This document shows, one piece after another, positions 35,963 to 48,931 of a DNA stretch of 64,000 nucleotides (position 1 is its first letter; each line of letters begins with the position of its first letter). The notes below the pieces were generated by a model. The model saw nothing but the letters and a program-made list of their open reading frames with translations. It was not told the DNA's origin and made no database searches. This stretch comes from Rotaria socialis (lineage: Eukaryota > Rotifera > Eurotatoria > Philodinida > Philodinidae), in the NCBI GenBank assembly GCA_905331475.1, contig CAJNYU010003776.1, positions 1-64,000 on the forward strand, read 5' to 3'. A program made the position numbers and the translations under genes.

Positions 35963-38082
35963 TTAAACACATCGGGTTGGCAAATGAAAAAGAGTTACTG
36001 GCAATGGTGTGCAATGTTGGGCATCGAAATCGACTAAATATTGATTGACTAAATAAATAGCAAAAGATTGTCGTTCGTCGATCGAAAAATTTTCTCCTGT
36101 ACAAAAACCAAAAAAAATTAGAAAGAATTTCGTTTCGAAATTTAAATACAAACCAAAATTGCAAGGATATGATCGAACAGGATGTTCTACTCGATATCTT
36201 TCACATTGTCGTTTTAAAGCATCGGTATCTGAACAATATTGATCGAGTAATTTTTTTTTTTTAAGTTTTTTTAAACAAATATATCGTTTCATAAGTGTCA
36301 ACATTTGAGCATCATTATAAATAAATGGATAACGATGTGGTAAAATAGAAAATAGAATTTCATTAGCACAGTTCGTTGATACTTTAGCCGGTATAAGATT
36401 CATCATTTCATCGAATGTACGACGTACAAGATAAAATGGTCCATTATAACGTTTAATCAATTGAATATTATTTAAATTAAGATAATTACGGATCGTTTTT
36501 TCAACAAATTTCGATATAAATGTTGGCATTCGTCGTTGTGCCAGTGGTAACACATCATCGAAGATAGCATCAAGTACAAGACCACGAATATTTGGATAAT
36601 TTACAGCTGCCCAGTTTGCAGCATAACCACCAATAGACCAAGCAAATACTACTATATCATTAATAGGAAAATGAAGTTCTTCAATAGCATAACGTATGAC
36701 TGCATCGATTGCATTTACTTCCGAGAGAGCACCTGGATAACCCTATTACAGTGAAAATGAATGTTTTTCTCCTTAGACAGCAATGAAAATTCTTCTGCTA
36801 AAAACACTAGTCTCATGAGTTTGCTAATTACACATTAGTATGGTCAATAAAGCTAAAGATATATTAGAAGGAATGATATCGTCTTGTTACATAAATTCCA
36901 TTCATTATTATTTATCTTGAGAAGAAAGCTATTTAGTTGAGTGAGAATTTCTATGTAACACTCACCGAACTCTCACCAAATCCTGGTCTATTCCAGCCAA
37001 GTACAGAGAAGCCGGCTTCGATTGGCGTCATCATCGAACCTACTTCATAGAAACCTGCATTACCTTCACATGTAATAACCAATGTTTGTCTGCCAGTTAT
37101 TGAGCGTGCATCAACAAATATTGTATCAATATTATTTCCATCAGCTGTACGTAATATACGGCGTTTAGCATGATAGGAAACAATTAAATTGCTGCGTCCA
37201 TCAAGTAAAGCACGGTACTGCATAAAGCGAAGAATTTCTAAACTGCCAGGAAACATTAACCGACGACCAAATAAGTTAACACAAACATAGCCAAGTAAGA
37301 GAAATGGATAATGTAATACTTGTTCGATTAATGTTACTTCTGTTTGGTTAGTAAAGTCAGTTTTTGTTGTTGATATCGAAGGTAATTTTCGAATTGAATA
37401 TGATTCAACTCTATAGTCAGGTTGCCAATGCGAAAGAGAAAAATCATATTTTGCTAAAAATTTCTAAAATATAACTTTAAGAAATTAAAAAGCTTGTTGT
37501 TCTATAGTTAACTACTTGACGAGCTTTTTTTGTTGAGTCGTATTTTATTTCCGAAAAATCATTAAGAAATTTTGTATAAACTGGATTTACAAAACGACCA
37601 ATACCTATGACGAGAGATAATCTAATCAAATGAACAATATATTCAATATCGACAACCTCGTAATATCATAAAATAGATGGGCACAATGATAAAAAAGCTT
37701 GCCACTCGAACAAATGATACGCTATTTGCAAATGTTAATGTTCCTCTGTAATATGAATATAGTAAATATAATGGCCACACTGTTCGAAGTATTTCAATAA
37801 ACATTCTAAGCTGAATAAATTCGATTTCAAATATAATCGCCAAAAACTCGAATGCAAATAATCTTACCATAAAAAGAACTCTATCGCTAATCATTTCGGC
37901 TATGTTTTTAACGTATATATGGTCAGGCTAGAGAAAAATTGAAGAAAAAAATTAATCTTCCAAAGATTTCGTTTCAAATATACTTGTCGATCAGCGCGAG
38001 TAGCCGGTGAAGATATTGCTAATGGATACGTTTGATGAAGTTTAGGACCGAAGATACATTTCCAAAGCGTAAATAACTGCAT
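35963..38082 (-). CDS. ABHD16A: ABHD16A-like phosphatidylserine lipase
   Basis: The first exon from ATG 38082 gives MQLFTLWKCIFGPKLHQTYP. The next exons hold membrane segments, then the alpha/beta hydrolase: LVITCEGNAGFYEVG, GFSVLGWNRPGFGES, the nucleophile elbow FAWSIGGYAANW, LDAIFDDVLPLA and a late HCTPLP with the catalytic His. LNLNNIQLIKRYNGPFYLVR then RTFDEM is family-typical. The last intron is near 36098-36152 and the gene ends FHLPTRCV at 35963. Family knowledge: an ER membrane lipase that makes lysophosphatidylserine. Length and order fit a complete gene. The intron at about 36744-36965 is longer than the others. Confidence 0.88.
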
Positions 38083-38703
38083 TTTTGAATATGTCAGAGA
38101 TAGATTAGATAAATAGCCATAGAAGAAAGGTCATGAAATTTGTATGTATGCTACGATATAAGACCTTGCACACACACACCTCACGAAATAAACCCGACTT
38201 CAACAATTTGATTGGTGTTACTAAGTGGAAAAAATGCTCTGATTCTGTTTTGTTTTATTGTGTGTAGCACGTGAAAGGTCACAGTTTATAAAAAAAAAAC
38301 CTGTTGTGTCGTCAGCATAATCAATCGACGGAAACAAATTTAAGAAGATGGCGCTATAACTCAGATCAACGAAAAATTTTCGTTCTCGAATCTTTTGTAA
38401 CGACAAAAAAAAAACATATAACAAGTAGTTTATGTGGTATTTTTTACTAATACATGACAACTGATGACCTATAAATGTATAATTACATGAAAGGAAAACT
38501 TCCATATAACGTATGTAGAATGCAAATATCTTTATTAAAATTAGATATACATATTCGTTAATTGTGAAACCAAGTTCATTACAGAAGACATGCATATCAA
38601 TAATCATTTCTTTAAACGTATAAAAGAAAAAGAAAAGCCTTACAAACATAAACACAAGCACACAAAATTGAAAGAAAACACGATAAACTAACGCATAATT
38701 GTA
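38083..38703. other. Spacer between ABHD16A-like and TMEM26-like genes
   Basis: A 146-codon minus-strand frame (38221-38661) rich in Phe/Tyr/Ile has no domain, no family and AT-driven composition. I treat it as the 3'UTR or spacer of the TMEM26-like gene. Confidence 0.45.
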
Positions 38704-41700
38704 TTAGATTTTTCTATTGAGTGGTATACCAAGTTCTTTTGCTGCCATACTCATATGTTTCATTTTAGTAACTTTTTCTTGAAATTCTTGTTCGTACTCA
38801 TCTTTTTCAAAGCATATCGCTGCAATGCGATATGTTTGAAAAACTAGAATAAGAAAATTTTTAAACGTAAAGAAATATGTTAAAAATGATCGAACATGAT
38901 AAACAATAATAGCGATAAGACGAACAGCGAAAAAGGGACCGTCTTGTAATGCTAATGTAACAAGGATTGACCAGAGTTCCGATCGAAGAAATTTTGATGC
39001 TCGTTGAAGAACAAAAAATTTAACATTTCCCGCAAGGGGTCTTTTACGTGGAACCTTTCTCAAACATGACAAAGAACTCGAAAAAGGTACTTGTAATGAA
39101 CTAAACGAAGCAATTGATGGACAAGGATTAATTGATAAACGATCACCACTAATTCGCGAATCACCTATAGAAAAAGTAAGAAAATAAATTTACGAAAAAC
39201 TTAATTTCTCTACCTAAACGACTTGTATTTAACATTATTTCCTTTCCTCGGTCAGTGTCTGCATTTTGAAGCATTGGCTTTGCTTCATTAATAGGAATCG
39301 TTGATGATGATTGAGAATTTATTTTCATCAATGGTCTTTTTCTTTTCGGTGCTAATGGTCGAGTTGTCGATGAAGATTTCGATCGTGATAAAAATCTCGA
39401 TAAAAATTGTCGATGTTGTGGTATCGGTTTTGAATCTAGTGGTGATAGTAGTTCAGATGATGGCGCTGATTGATGTATTTCAATTTCCGATTGATCAAAT
39501 TCGGCATGAAATGATCGACCACGTGTTGCTGTTAAGTTGAGTGCAAATTGTAACATACAACAGGAAAAAGCAATAAGAACTAAATGAACCATTGGGCGAC
39601 TAATTTGAATTTCTTGTTCATTAAATAATGTTAATAAATCAAGAATATCCGAAGCAAGTGATAAATAGACAAGTAATAATTGTGATAAAGCACTATGAGA
39701 AATATCTCCTTTCGGTAATATCCATCGGCCAATAATAATAATAAACATAAACGAAAGTTCAACCGCCATAGCATCGTCTACAGCCCATTCTTTAATCTAA
39801 ACATAAAATTTACTTCACACAAATGTCATATGTACAAACAAGAACAGAACACATCAGTGAAAATCGAAATCGTTCATCATGCAATATCAGGCTTAAGCAG
39901 CTGTCCACTCAATGGCTTTCTTAATGGTTCTGCTGTTGGTACCGATGCCAACGAATCCACATCGTTCTGATCAACATGACCAATATGTTCCATACAAATA
40001 GACCATAGGCGATAGAATTGTAGAAATAAAATTAAAAAGTTTTTACTAGTAAAAAATATTATTGTATACGAATGCACTTTGAAATGTATAACCGCAATAA
40101 GACGAACCGTAAGAAAAGGTAGATCTTGCATTAGAATAGTTATAAATATTGATGGAAGTTCGCTACTACATAATTTTTGACAGAAAGTTCGAATTGGTTG
40201 TATACCCTTTCGGCGATGTTCTTTTTTATGTTGATGATCGAAATTTTGATTTGGTGGATCGATTTCGACATGAAAATTTCTTCCACGTGTTGCCACGAGA
40301 TTCAAACAAAATTGCAATGTTGACCATGAAAAAATAGCTAACGTTGAATAAACCATTCCCTTGTTTCGTATAACTTCATCCTCTTGAAATATTGATAATA
40401 AATCAATCATGTCTGATGCTAATGATAAATAAACAAGTAAAAGTTGAGATAATGCAGACCGACTTATTTTTCCTTTCGGTAACATCCAACGGCCGACTAT
40501 TATTATCATTAAAAACGTTACTTCAATAGCGACAACCCAATCATCGATTGATAACGAAAGTAATTTCTAGAGCATGCAAGAAAAGGACACTGTTCTCTCG
40601 CATTCACATGCAATATAATTCTTTATCAGAGTATTACATAGTTTTCTTTTTATGTATATGACATTACAAATCAAACGATTATGACGTCCAGAAGTTGTAC
40701 TACTAATGCTTTTTGAAAATAAGAGAAACTCAATGGGATAGACTGGAATGCCTGACTCGCATTCTTCTTTGTTGAAGCTAAATAATGATCTTGTTTGCCC
40801 TAGCACATGACAAATTTTCTGAAAGGCTTAATTATATACTTATGTATGATTGATTAATAATCCATATAACTAGATTTACGTATAGGAAAATATGTTTTTC
40901 TTTTCGTTGAAAATGTTAATAGGTTAGTTTTGTCGTTGAATCTTTATTTCAGCAATAAACGACGATTAGCTAATTTATTTAGTTATGTCGAAAATTAGAT
41001 TTTGTATTTTTCAGCTGTTCTTCTATTACAATCATTCATATATCAAATGATAAATATCATTCGATAGAAAAGTGTCTGTTCTCAAGTATTTTTAAGCGGA
41101 AATGTATAAATGTATTTTTTTCTTTGACATTTATCAAAACTGACATCGATTTTCTACTTATTTTACTATTGAAATCGAAAATTAACTTAGGGTTTCTTTA
41201 GGAAATATATATATATTTCTATTCCGTTGATCTACTCAATTCATCCATAGTCAAGATAAACAATATTAAAGCTTTATCACGCATCATGCATTTGAGAAGT
41301 GGCATTCTATTTTTCTTCTTCTCACCTTTCTTATAACAAGATCCTATTAAACATTAACAATGTTTTCTTTCGAAAGTAAAAACAAAACAAAACAAACAAA
41401 CCGTTTTATTATTGATATTAGTTTTTGAAATAAGACCCTTTTCAAGCATTGCCGTTAATTCATCGCCTTCCGTTTGGTTGTGTGGTACCACACCAAGTTT
41501 TACATTGATTCGATTTATTTCCAGAAACCATATCGGTGGAATCATCGTGCATATATAAAGGAAAAAGCAGGGTGAAAACCTCAAAGAAAAAAGAAATAAA
41601 CAAGAGCATGCAGATTGCTTTTAATTAGCTGAACTTTTACCATTTTGGTTCTTTTCCTAAAAAAGTGCAACAAAAAATATGAAATAAAACTTAAACTAAA

Positions 41701-41928
41701 ATGCAAACCTTTTCGTTTAACAATAGTAATGATTAATTCAATAAGAAGAAAATTCACTCCACACATATTTAACAGATACCAATAATCACCTTTCGTAACA
41801 ACAATACGTACAATAGCGATAGTAGCGTGAAGTGCGAATATAACTCTCATTATAGTTGCTTTTAATATATCTATCGAATGACATATCCAACGGCCACATT
41901 GACGTAAAGTTTCTTCTGTTTTCGACAT
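38704..41928 (-). CDS. TMEM26-like membrane protein, duplicated 3' module
   Basis: The first exon (41928-41709; MSKTEETLRQCGRWICHSID) ends in phase 1. A 16-nt micro-exon (41656-41641) then restores the family motif KWFSP across the joins. The next exon (about 41580-41405) gives CFFLYICTMIPPIWFLEI. The donor (ACG/GTTTGT) is phase 0. Two paralogous, phase-0 3' modules follow. Module A (about 40567-39877) begins KLLSLSIDDWVVAIEV and contains IIIVGRWMLPKGKISRSALS and its own stop. Module B (about 39796-38704) begins IKEWAVDDAMAVELSF, has IIIIGRWILPKGDISHSALS, and ends GIPLNRKI. Module B has no private upstream exons. Both halves match TMEM26 (GRWLLP, LSQLLL, LQFxL, QDGPFxxVRL, KNFLxxxLQxYR). Function is unknown; multi-pass membrane. 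Confidence 0.8.
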
Positions 41929-42477
41929 GATTATGTGTGTAGATATTTAATCTAGTACAAAAAGAAATATATATATATATATATAGAATTTTTTACATGC
42001 ATATATTAGAAAGATAATTGTTGCTACAAGGTTCACAACATTCTATAAATGATGGAAGCAATAGTTGTTCGTGTGGAAACATCAACAAACGCCAGAAAGC
42101 AAGAGATTAATAATAATGACTTGGGAGCACAAAGCGATCTCTTTGTCTCTCAGTGCAATACGAGCAAACGCGAAAGAGAGAAGGAGATTAATAACTCCGA
42201 ATGCCAAACAATACGTGAAAAAGAACGATAAAAAAATAATTCTTGGTGCAAAACTCTATAAACCCATTATTATTTATTCCCTATTGAAAGAGTTCTTGTG
42301 GCTTAATCACAAAAGCTAAAATTCATATACACCTGCATTGACATAGTTCCTAATGATAGATCTTCTACCTAAAAATCATTTGTCTATTTTCATAGAAATG
42401 ATTTTGTAGATTATGTCAAAAAAATCCTACACTCGTTGTTTCCATTTCCGAAAGAGCAATGAAATATACACATACAC

Positions 42478-42508
<31 letters not shown>

Positions 42509-42686
42509 GGTTCTTCTTTGTTTTATCAGTTACATTATGGAACATCAATGGAGCAGTTATGTGTGTGATTGATAATCAATTAAGATAGCAGATCGGCATT
42601 ATTATTTTTTTTATGTACGAAATGAGACAAAACAAAAGACAAAAAAATTATTGCTTCTACGAATGAGTCAGTGTTTTTGTTTGTAT
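41929..42686. other. Spacer with (CT)n microsatellite
   Basis: No supported gene. A (TA)n run lies at about 41967-41984 near the TMEM26-like start, and (CT)n at 42483-42508. Plus-strand frames at 42049-42319 are short and featureless. Confidence 0.5.
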
Positions 42687-45600
42687 TTAATGACGATGTT
42701 GATAACTGTAAAAAAGGGACGATTGAGAATTTCGTTGTGGAACAATATATTTATTTGTTCGCGATTGATTTGGTGTTGGTGATCGATAATTGGATTGACG
42801 GTTTGACTGCATACGAGGAGTTCGTTGTGAACGTGAATCGTCATTTGAACGACTTTGTATATGTTTTGAACTAGCTATACTGTATCGAGATTCTGTCAAT
42901 GAATAACGTACGCCATTTGTTGTTCCTTCCGATGCTTTTCTTGGTACAAGATGACAGCCACTATTTTGTCTAAATATTAAATAAAAAGTGATATATTCGA
43001 TTTAAGAATAGAGTAATGGTTTATCTCTCATGACACACTGCTATGATAATAGTATGAAAGATATATTTAACATGTTCATTTTCGAAACGAGATATTTCTA
43101 TTTGTCACATTTAGACTTAAAGAGAAAGTATAACTGTTTAATTATGCAAGATGAAATGTTTCTATGAATGATTCTCTCAGGAAAAACAGAAACGATTGAT
43201 TTTTTTACCGGCATCGAATAAAAAAGTCTGTTGCAAATAGCCAATAGATCAGTGGATTCGCCAATGAATTCATATAGCATAATGATGATGTTACTCGAAT
43301 AAGAAAATAATTTTGAATAAGATTGAGTGAATTCATAATCATCAAAAGAAAATATGGAGACCAACAGGCAGTGAAAGCTAAAGAATAAATTTTAAAAAAT
43401 CCTTAGTTTTTTGGATGAATATTCATGAATCGTTTTTTTACACTCTTCAATGAAACTCGCACTTATTCATTTCGCTATGCAATTGAATTATATGATAATA
43501 GCAAGTATTATTATCAGTTCTCACGGGCGTCATATTGTGGTCGATTCATGTCCAAATAAGTCAGAAAAATGTATTGTTTCGGGTTATAATTTCTTTTTTT
43601 TGTGGACACATTTTTGATGCGACAAAATTTTACAATCGACTCTAGACGTTCAAATTGAGCTCCTTTTGGCATTGCGAGTACTTTAATTATACGAGAGATT
43701 TTTTATGGTTTTTATTTAAAGTCAAATGTCAAAATTTATTAATCTTTAGATTTAATGACAAGAAAAGGATAAGCAGTTTAGTAGCTGCACAAAATCAACA
43801 AGCTGTAATCTAGTTATAGAAGCCTATTTAAAGATGACAAAACAGAAAAACAATTGACTTAATCAGGCACCAAAGCTTCATAGACCCTTTGCAATGAAAC
43901 ATCGGCGCCAACAAATTTCCTTTGAGAATTCTGAGATGAACGATGATAAAAGCATAAAAATGGAAAATACTTTACTGTTGCCTCCGAAAAGATCATATTT
44001 TATACAAGACGGAAATTATAAAGATTTCTTTCTTAGATGTCATTGCAAATTAAATGTCATTTTGTTTATAAAAAAAAAATTCTACTTGATCTTATCGTGC
44101 TGTGCATTTATTTTAAGTACAATTTACTTAATGGAAATAAAGTTGCTCTCAAGAGCTAATAATAAATTAAGATTTTAAAAATCTTGTTTTTCTTCTATTT
44201 TCAACGCATTTCTTCAAGAATACCAAAAGATGTTCTTCAGTCGATTAGATCTTCAACGAACAAAAAAGAAGCTATTATGAAAACGATATGCTATTATTAT
44301 ATATTTGCTCGCACTAATTATTCTCCTTTTGATCCAGATGAGTGATATTTATGTCCTTTGCGAATCAGGAGGCGTCTATTTACTTTCTATAATAAGAAAA
44401 GACAATGCACATTTACTAACCAATAACAATAACTAATGTCATTTTAACTGTTTTTATTTTTGCTCGTGGTATAACACCAAGTGATCGTGCATTACGAATA
44501 GTTGATTCAATTTGATTAGCATCTAATAGAAGACAAAAGAAAGAGAAAATAATTCAATAAAAATATCTAACTATAAACTTATTATTCTACCACCAAGAGT
44601 TCCGCGCTTGAATGAAAGTATTCGATAAAATTTCGATTTATTATTTCTTTCATTTGATGTTTCATCTTTTCTATTAACTGAACTTTTCTTCCAGATTATT
44701 ACAATTATGATCACATATGAAACAGTCATAACAATTAATGGAACCAAATACAGAGAAACAAAAAGAAAATAGACATATGCCTATAAACAAAAACGAATCT
44801 TGAATATTATTTTTTAAATCATATTTTTTTGCTTCTCCTTAACTTACATTCCAATTTAAAACATCGGGTCGGTTGCCACATATAGGCATACTACGTATCC
44901 AATCAATATCGCGTAAATAAAGTTGAGCAGAAGCAAACGTCATTGCTATCACCCATGATGCTAATGTGTATTCAAAATAAAATCTTACAATAAAACAAAA
45001 TTTTCAATTCAATTACCGGCGATCAACGAATATCGAAATGCTTGAAATATCAAAAGCAATTTTTATTCATAGAAAATATGAACTGATTTCAGGCTTACTT
45101 GACGATGCTGTTCGTATGTCCATGGGTCGAATAATAGCATAGAGACGATCGATTGACACACAAACGAGTACATAACTGAAAAAGAAAAGAAATAATTTCA
45201 ATATTTAGAATTAGGAGTATCTACCTTGAATTGTATGAAATGGTGCCCTAGAAAAGAAAAAATACAATAGTTAGTTTTCTTGATTTAACGAGCGTAGATG
45301 AAGTAAAATAGTAAAGACAAGCACCCGAATCAATTTTTTAGTTCATTTAAAACTCTTGTTTCTTCTATCGATTTTTTATACTCGAGTTCACAATGAGAAA
45401 ATAAATTATCTGGTTAACTTGACATGAACTATGCGAGATTATTAGTAAAGACAAGTAGTAAAACCTTTAATGATTCGAGTGCAAAAAAAGAAAAAGAAAA
45501 AGAAACATAAATACTTGTATAAAACTTGTCAATTTACAACCAATAGAGCCAAGTCCAAACGGAATACAACTTTTTTCGATTATATCCCGAGTGACAGTAA

Positions 45601-46255
45601 TAATACCGACGAACAAATCTAAATTGAATCAGCCCATAAGAATATATATTTTCATCAAAAAAAAAATTATTTTTGACTTCGACTTTTTTCTCGCCGAAAA
45701 AAAAAATCTAATCACTCAAATACAATTGGCTCTGACGCATTTCAAAAATCAAAACCATTTGTTTCAGATATCACGACCGTAATTATATTCGATATATGCA
45801 TAAGAATACTGATGATTGAATAATTCAAATATGAATTGTAATATTTGCTCGGCAAGTATTTTGCGTTTGATGAAGAAAAGACACGTTTCTGAAAAATATT
45901 CATTACAAATAAACTTACCCGCATAAGCTAGATTTAGTAAAAAGAAACTCATTCGGCTGTGGCGTTTCTTTGAACAACTTAATTGAAGAATAACGGATAT
46001 ATTAGCCGAAACAATTAAGACGAATATAATACAAAGAAAGATAATGAGCTGAAAAGACAAATGTAATGAAATTCTTATAAACTCTCTCTCTCTCTCTCTA
46101 TTGAATTGACTTACATGGAAATTTTTACAAATATCATCCAATGAAACGAATTCAGTGACAGTTGTAGTTTGATTTGTATCCATCATTGTAGTCCTAGATG
46201 TTATCGATATTTTATTGAAATAAATATCAGTACTGCTTAGTGTTATATTTGTCAT
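42687..46255 (-). CDS. Class A peptide GPCR (vasopressin/CCAP-like)
   Basis: Start 46255 (MTNITLSSTDIYFNK) with an N-glycosylation-rich N-terminus and an intron holding (CT)n. TM1: LIIFLCIIFVLIVSANISVI. TM2: FFLLNLAYA/DLFVGIITVT. Extracellular Cys before TM3 in GSIGCKL. TM3 end: VLVCVSIDRLYAIIRPM, with DRL in place of DRY. Second loop Cys in SMPICGNRPD. TM5: YLVPLIVMTVSYVIIVIIW. TM6: PRAKIKTVKMTLVIVI/AFTACWSPYF. TM7: SLANPLIYWLFATDFF. The tail is Ser/Arg-rich and ends SYQHRH at 42687. The KIKTVKMT and ACWSPYF strings are typical of the vasopressin/oxytocin, CCAP and NPS receptor group. The TM7 exon (about 43382-43209) is in a different frame from the longest ORF there. Ligand unknown. Confidence 0.82.
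43894..44178 (+). other. Small ORF nested antisense in GPCR intron
   Basis: A 94-codon ATG frame (MKHRRQQISFENSEM) inside the long GPCR intron, opposite strand. It has a polar, basic first half and one hydrophobic segment (FYLILSCCAFILSTIYLMEI) near the C-terminus. No family recognised. It could be a nested small membrane protein or chance in AT-rich DNA. Confidence 0.2.
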
Positions 46256-47659
46256 AATGGATAAATATGTATGTGCGTAAGTTTATCGAATCATTATAAA
46301 AACCATTAATCGTCGAGGATATATGTTTTGGTGTGCTGAACACTTGTCTATTCTATCAAATAACAACTGGCACAATCTATCTAAAAAAAAAGCTAAAGAT
46401 AGACAGAAGCAGAAGAAAAAGCTAGAAAAAAAAGAAGACGGCGAAGAGAAACGTAAGAATAAGCACAATCAGAAAAGGACTTAAAGAGCTGTTGGGGAGA
46501 TGACATGATGTATGAATTCATATTTGTTTACTTATATTGAAGTTCTTGTAGTTGAAGATGAGTGATGATCATTTCCGGCCCAATGGTAGTTTACTATTGT
46601 TTTGGTCCTTGTCATCGATGAAGTCTTGCCGTTTTGGGTTTTTTTTGATCATGTTAATCAGAGGCGCCACAATCAGGAGACATGTCCACTAAGTAGGATG
46701 CGGAAATGAGGCAGATACTTCTTAACATAATAACACTGAATATGATGATGTTGGTGGTGGTGGTGATGGTGGTGTTTTTTCTCTTCTTCCTCTGATTGTT
46801 TATAATTGTCCTGCTGGCTCTTCGATAGTAGAAAGAAAGAATAGTATTCGTGTTTGTGTACATAGAGAGATAAATGGGCAAACATATGTTTTCTGTCTTC
46901 AACCCTCTCAATGTCAACGTGTTGAGACAGCTACAGATATAGCATACCGTAATATGCCTAATTGACATAGTAGCACAGGCGCCCTTGATGTGAAAAAGGT
47001 TGCCAACTGAAATACGATCAGTTCTTTATTTACACATTAATATATGCATTACTTCGTTTACTATGTTGTCTAAATTAGCCTAAGTAACACCGGCAAAAGT
47101 TCTCATCGTTGTTTTCCTTCATTTTATCTAATCGTTTTCTTCCGTTCAATCGAGCTCATTCAAATCAAAGCATGAGCTTGTCCCCATATAAATAGTCAAC
47201 TTATATAGAATACACACAATAATGTTGTTTGTGTTTTATACACGCATGGAATTTGAGTGCTCTTCTTCGTATTGTAAAAGTCTTTGGAATCTTGTGAAAA
47301 GATTGCGTGTATGTGTGTGCAAACGTTCCTTCTCTTTCTCTCTCCCTTTATTCTATCTATCTAGGGATAGTCAAAAGAAACAACAGGCGCTTGCATATGT
47401 TCCGACGCGGAAACATAAGAGTATCAACATTGATAATTTAGCGGCTGGTTGCCAATGAAAAAAAATTCTATTCTAAGAAACCCCAGGTCTATACAGTTGT
47501 ACCATTTGGTGTGTCACAATTATTTAATTATGAACATAATATAGAGATATATACCAGATAATATCGTTGATAGTTTATCAAGTCTAGTTGTTATTGATCG
47601 AAATCAAATTTTGACTCGTTTGAAGGTCAAAAACAATCTTTTTATTTTTTATGTTGATA
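46256..47659. other. Spacer upstream of the GPCR
   Basis: No supported gene. A GATGATG/GGTGGT microsatellite at about 46741-46775 creates a His-rich frame on the minus strand. The plus frame at 47222-47458 has no domain. Confidence 0.5.
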
Positions 47660-47872
47660 TTAATCATCAAATTGCGCTTTATTTGTTTGATGGACAGTAG
47701 CGAAGGCTTGCCGTAAATAAATATTAAGTGCAAAAATTGGTAACGCACAGAGCAATAACAAGATTATAGTATATAATGCAAGACATGTTGATGAAATCGA
47801 ATCGATATATTGAATATTTGAAATAATTTTCGCTGTTTTCGATGGAATGTTTACCATTCGAACATCCGACAT
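47660..47872 (-). CDS. Small single-pass membrane protein (hypothetical)
   Basis: From ATG 47872 a 70-residue frame (MSDVRMVNIPSKTAKII) has one strong membrane segment (CLALYTIILLLLCALPIFAL) and a polar C-terminus ending KAQFDD. The frame is open further upstream without an ATG, so it could instead be the last exon of a larger gene, although I found no upstream exon. Family unknown. Confidence 0.35.
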   Translation of the reverse strand: MSDVRMVNIPSKTAKIISNIQYIDSISSTCLALYTIILLLLCALPIFALNIYLRQAFATVHQTNKAQFDD

Positions 47873-48931
47873 TGTACTATCGAAAGTGATATTATCTATT
47901 AAATTAATGATTCTATAGAGTGACTTACTGATTCGACTTTGCTGATGGAAGTACCTGGTTATATTCAATAGGTCCCAATAAGGGCCACATATTAGCTAGC
48001 CAGTACACACAATTTTGAATATGCCATGTGTTAATTCGCGCGAAGATATTACGAAAAAAAAACAGACTAAATGGTGTATTCGAACTATTTTTAATCAAGG
48101 CGCAAAAGAATGATTGATTCAGAAAAGCTCAACGTAAGATGTAGATCAATCCATGATTTCCGTATGCAGGAAGTAGGAATCTTTTCACTTAATGAACTCA
48201 CCGGATAGGAAGGAAATAGAAAATGTTTCCAGCGTTTTCATCGAATGAGCTCTTTTCGTATCCTGCAAATTGAATTTTCTTTTTTTTTCTATTTATTATG
48301 GATTCTAATAACATTTGCAAATTAATTAAATTAAAAATATAATGAAAGCTTGTGTTATTAGTATTTTCATGACAGACAGCGTATTTTACTTTTGAATCAT
48401 GTGTTTCAAAAGTCTGCGGAACGAATCAAATTTTTTTCTTTCGAACAACATTACATGACGACCATGTTATTTCTCTTGCGATGACTGAATCACCTAGTTG
48501 CCGTTTATTTATTATTTACCTTGAATATTTTTCATCGCTGACTCATCGGAACATGTTGGTAATTTTCAATAAATATTATTTTTTTGCAGTTGGAAAGATC
48601 CTCGGATCCCTCCTGATTGAAGATTTTACAAGAAAAAACAGTATTCCTAAGACTATCTTTTTCTATGTACTACTAACGGTATTTTATTCATGTAATTTCA
48701 TTTTAGAAATCACACAGTTTGTTGTATTTTTAACTATTCTTTAGTTCTTCAACAATATTCTTACTTGGCTTTTTCTCAGAATATTTGGGGTAGGCAATTG
48801 GAATTTTCCAACGTAACAAGATATAAAAATCTTTGCTATTACTGACACATTTGTACTTGAAAAAATTACATCAATTATGTTGCGTCCCTATTAATATTTT
48901 ATAGTTTTTTAATCGGCATTGAAAATTAAAG
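47873..48931. other. AT-rich spacer
   Basis: No recognised gene. The 87-codon plus frame at 48481-48744 is Phe/Ile-rich without features. A promoter for the gene at 48932 is expected here but no clear box stands out. Confidence 0.45.

Noticed and set aside
38221..38661. 146-codon minus frame between ABHD16A and the TMEM26-like gene
   Set aside because: Phe/Tyr/Ile-rich AT-driven composition, no family, position fits a 3'UTR or spacer.
40567..40806. 79-codon minus frame before TMEM26-like module A
   Set aside because: Phase-0 joins work directly across it; no similarity to TMEM26, so treated as intron.
43098..43364. 88-codon minus frame
   Set aside because: It is a shadow: another frame of the same DNA encodes GPCR TM6-TM7 with ACWSPYF and NPLIY.
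46673..46885. His-rich frame on the minus strand
   Set aside because: Comes from a GGTGGT/GATGATG microsatellite; no start context or domain.
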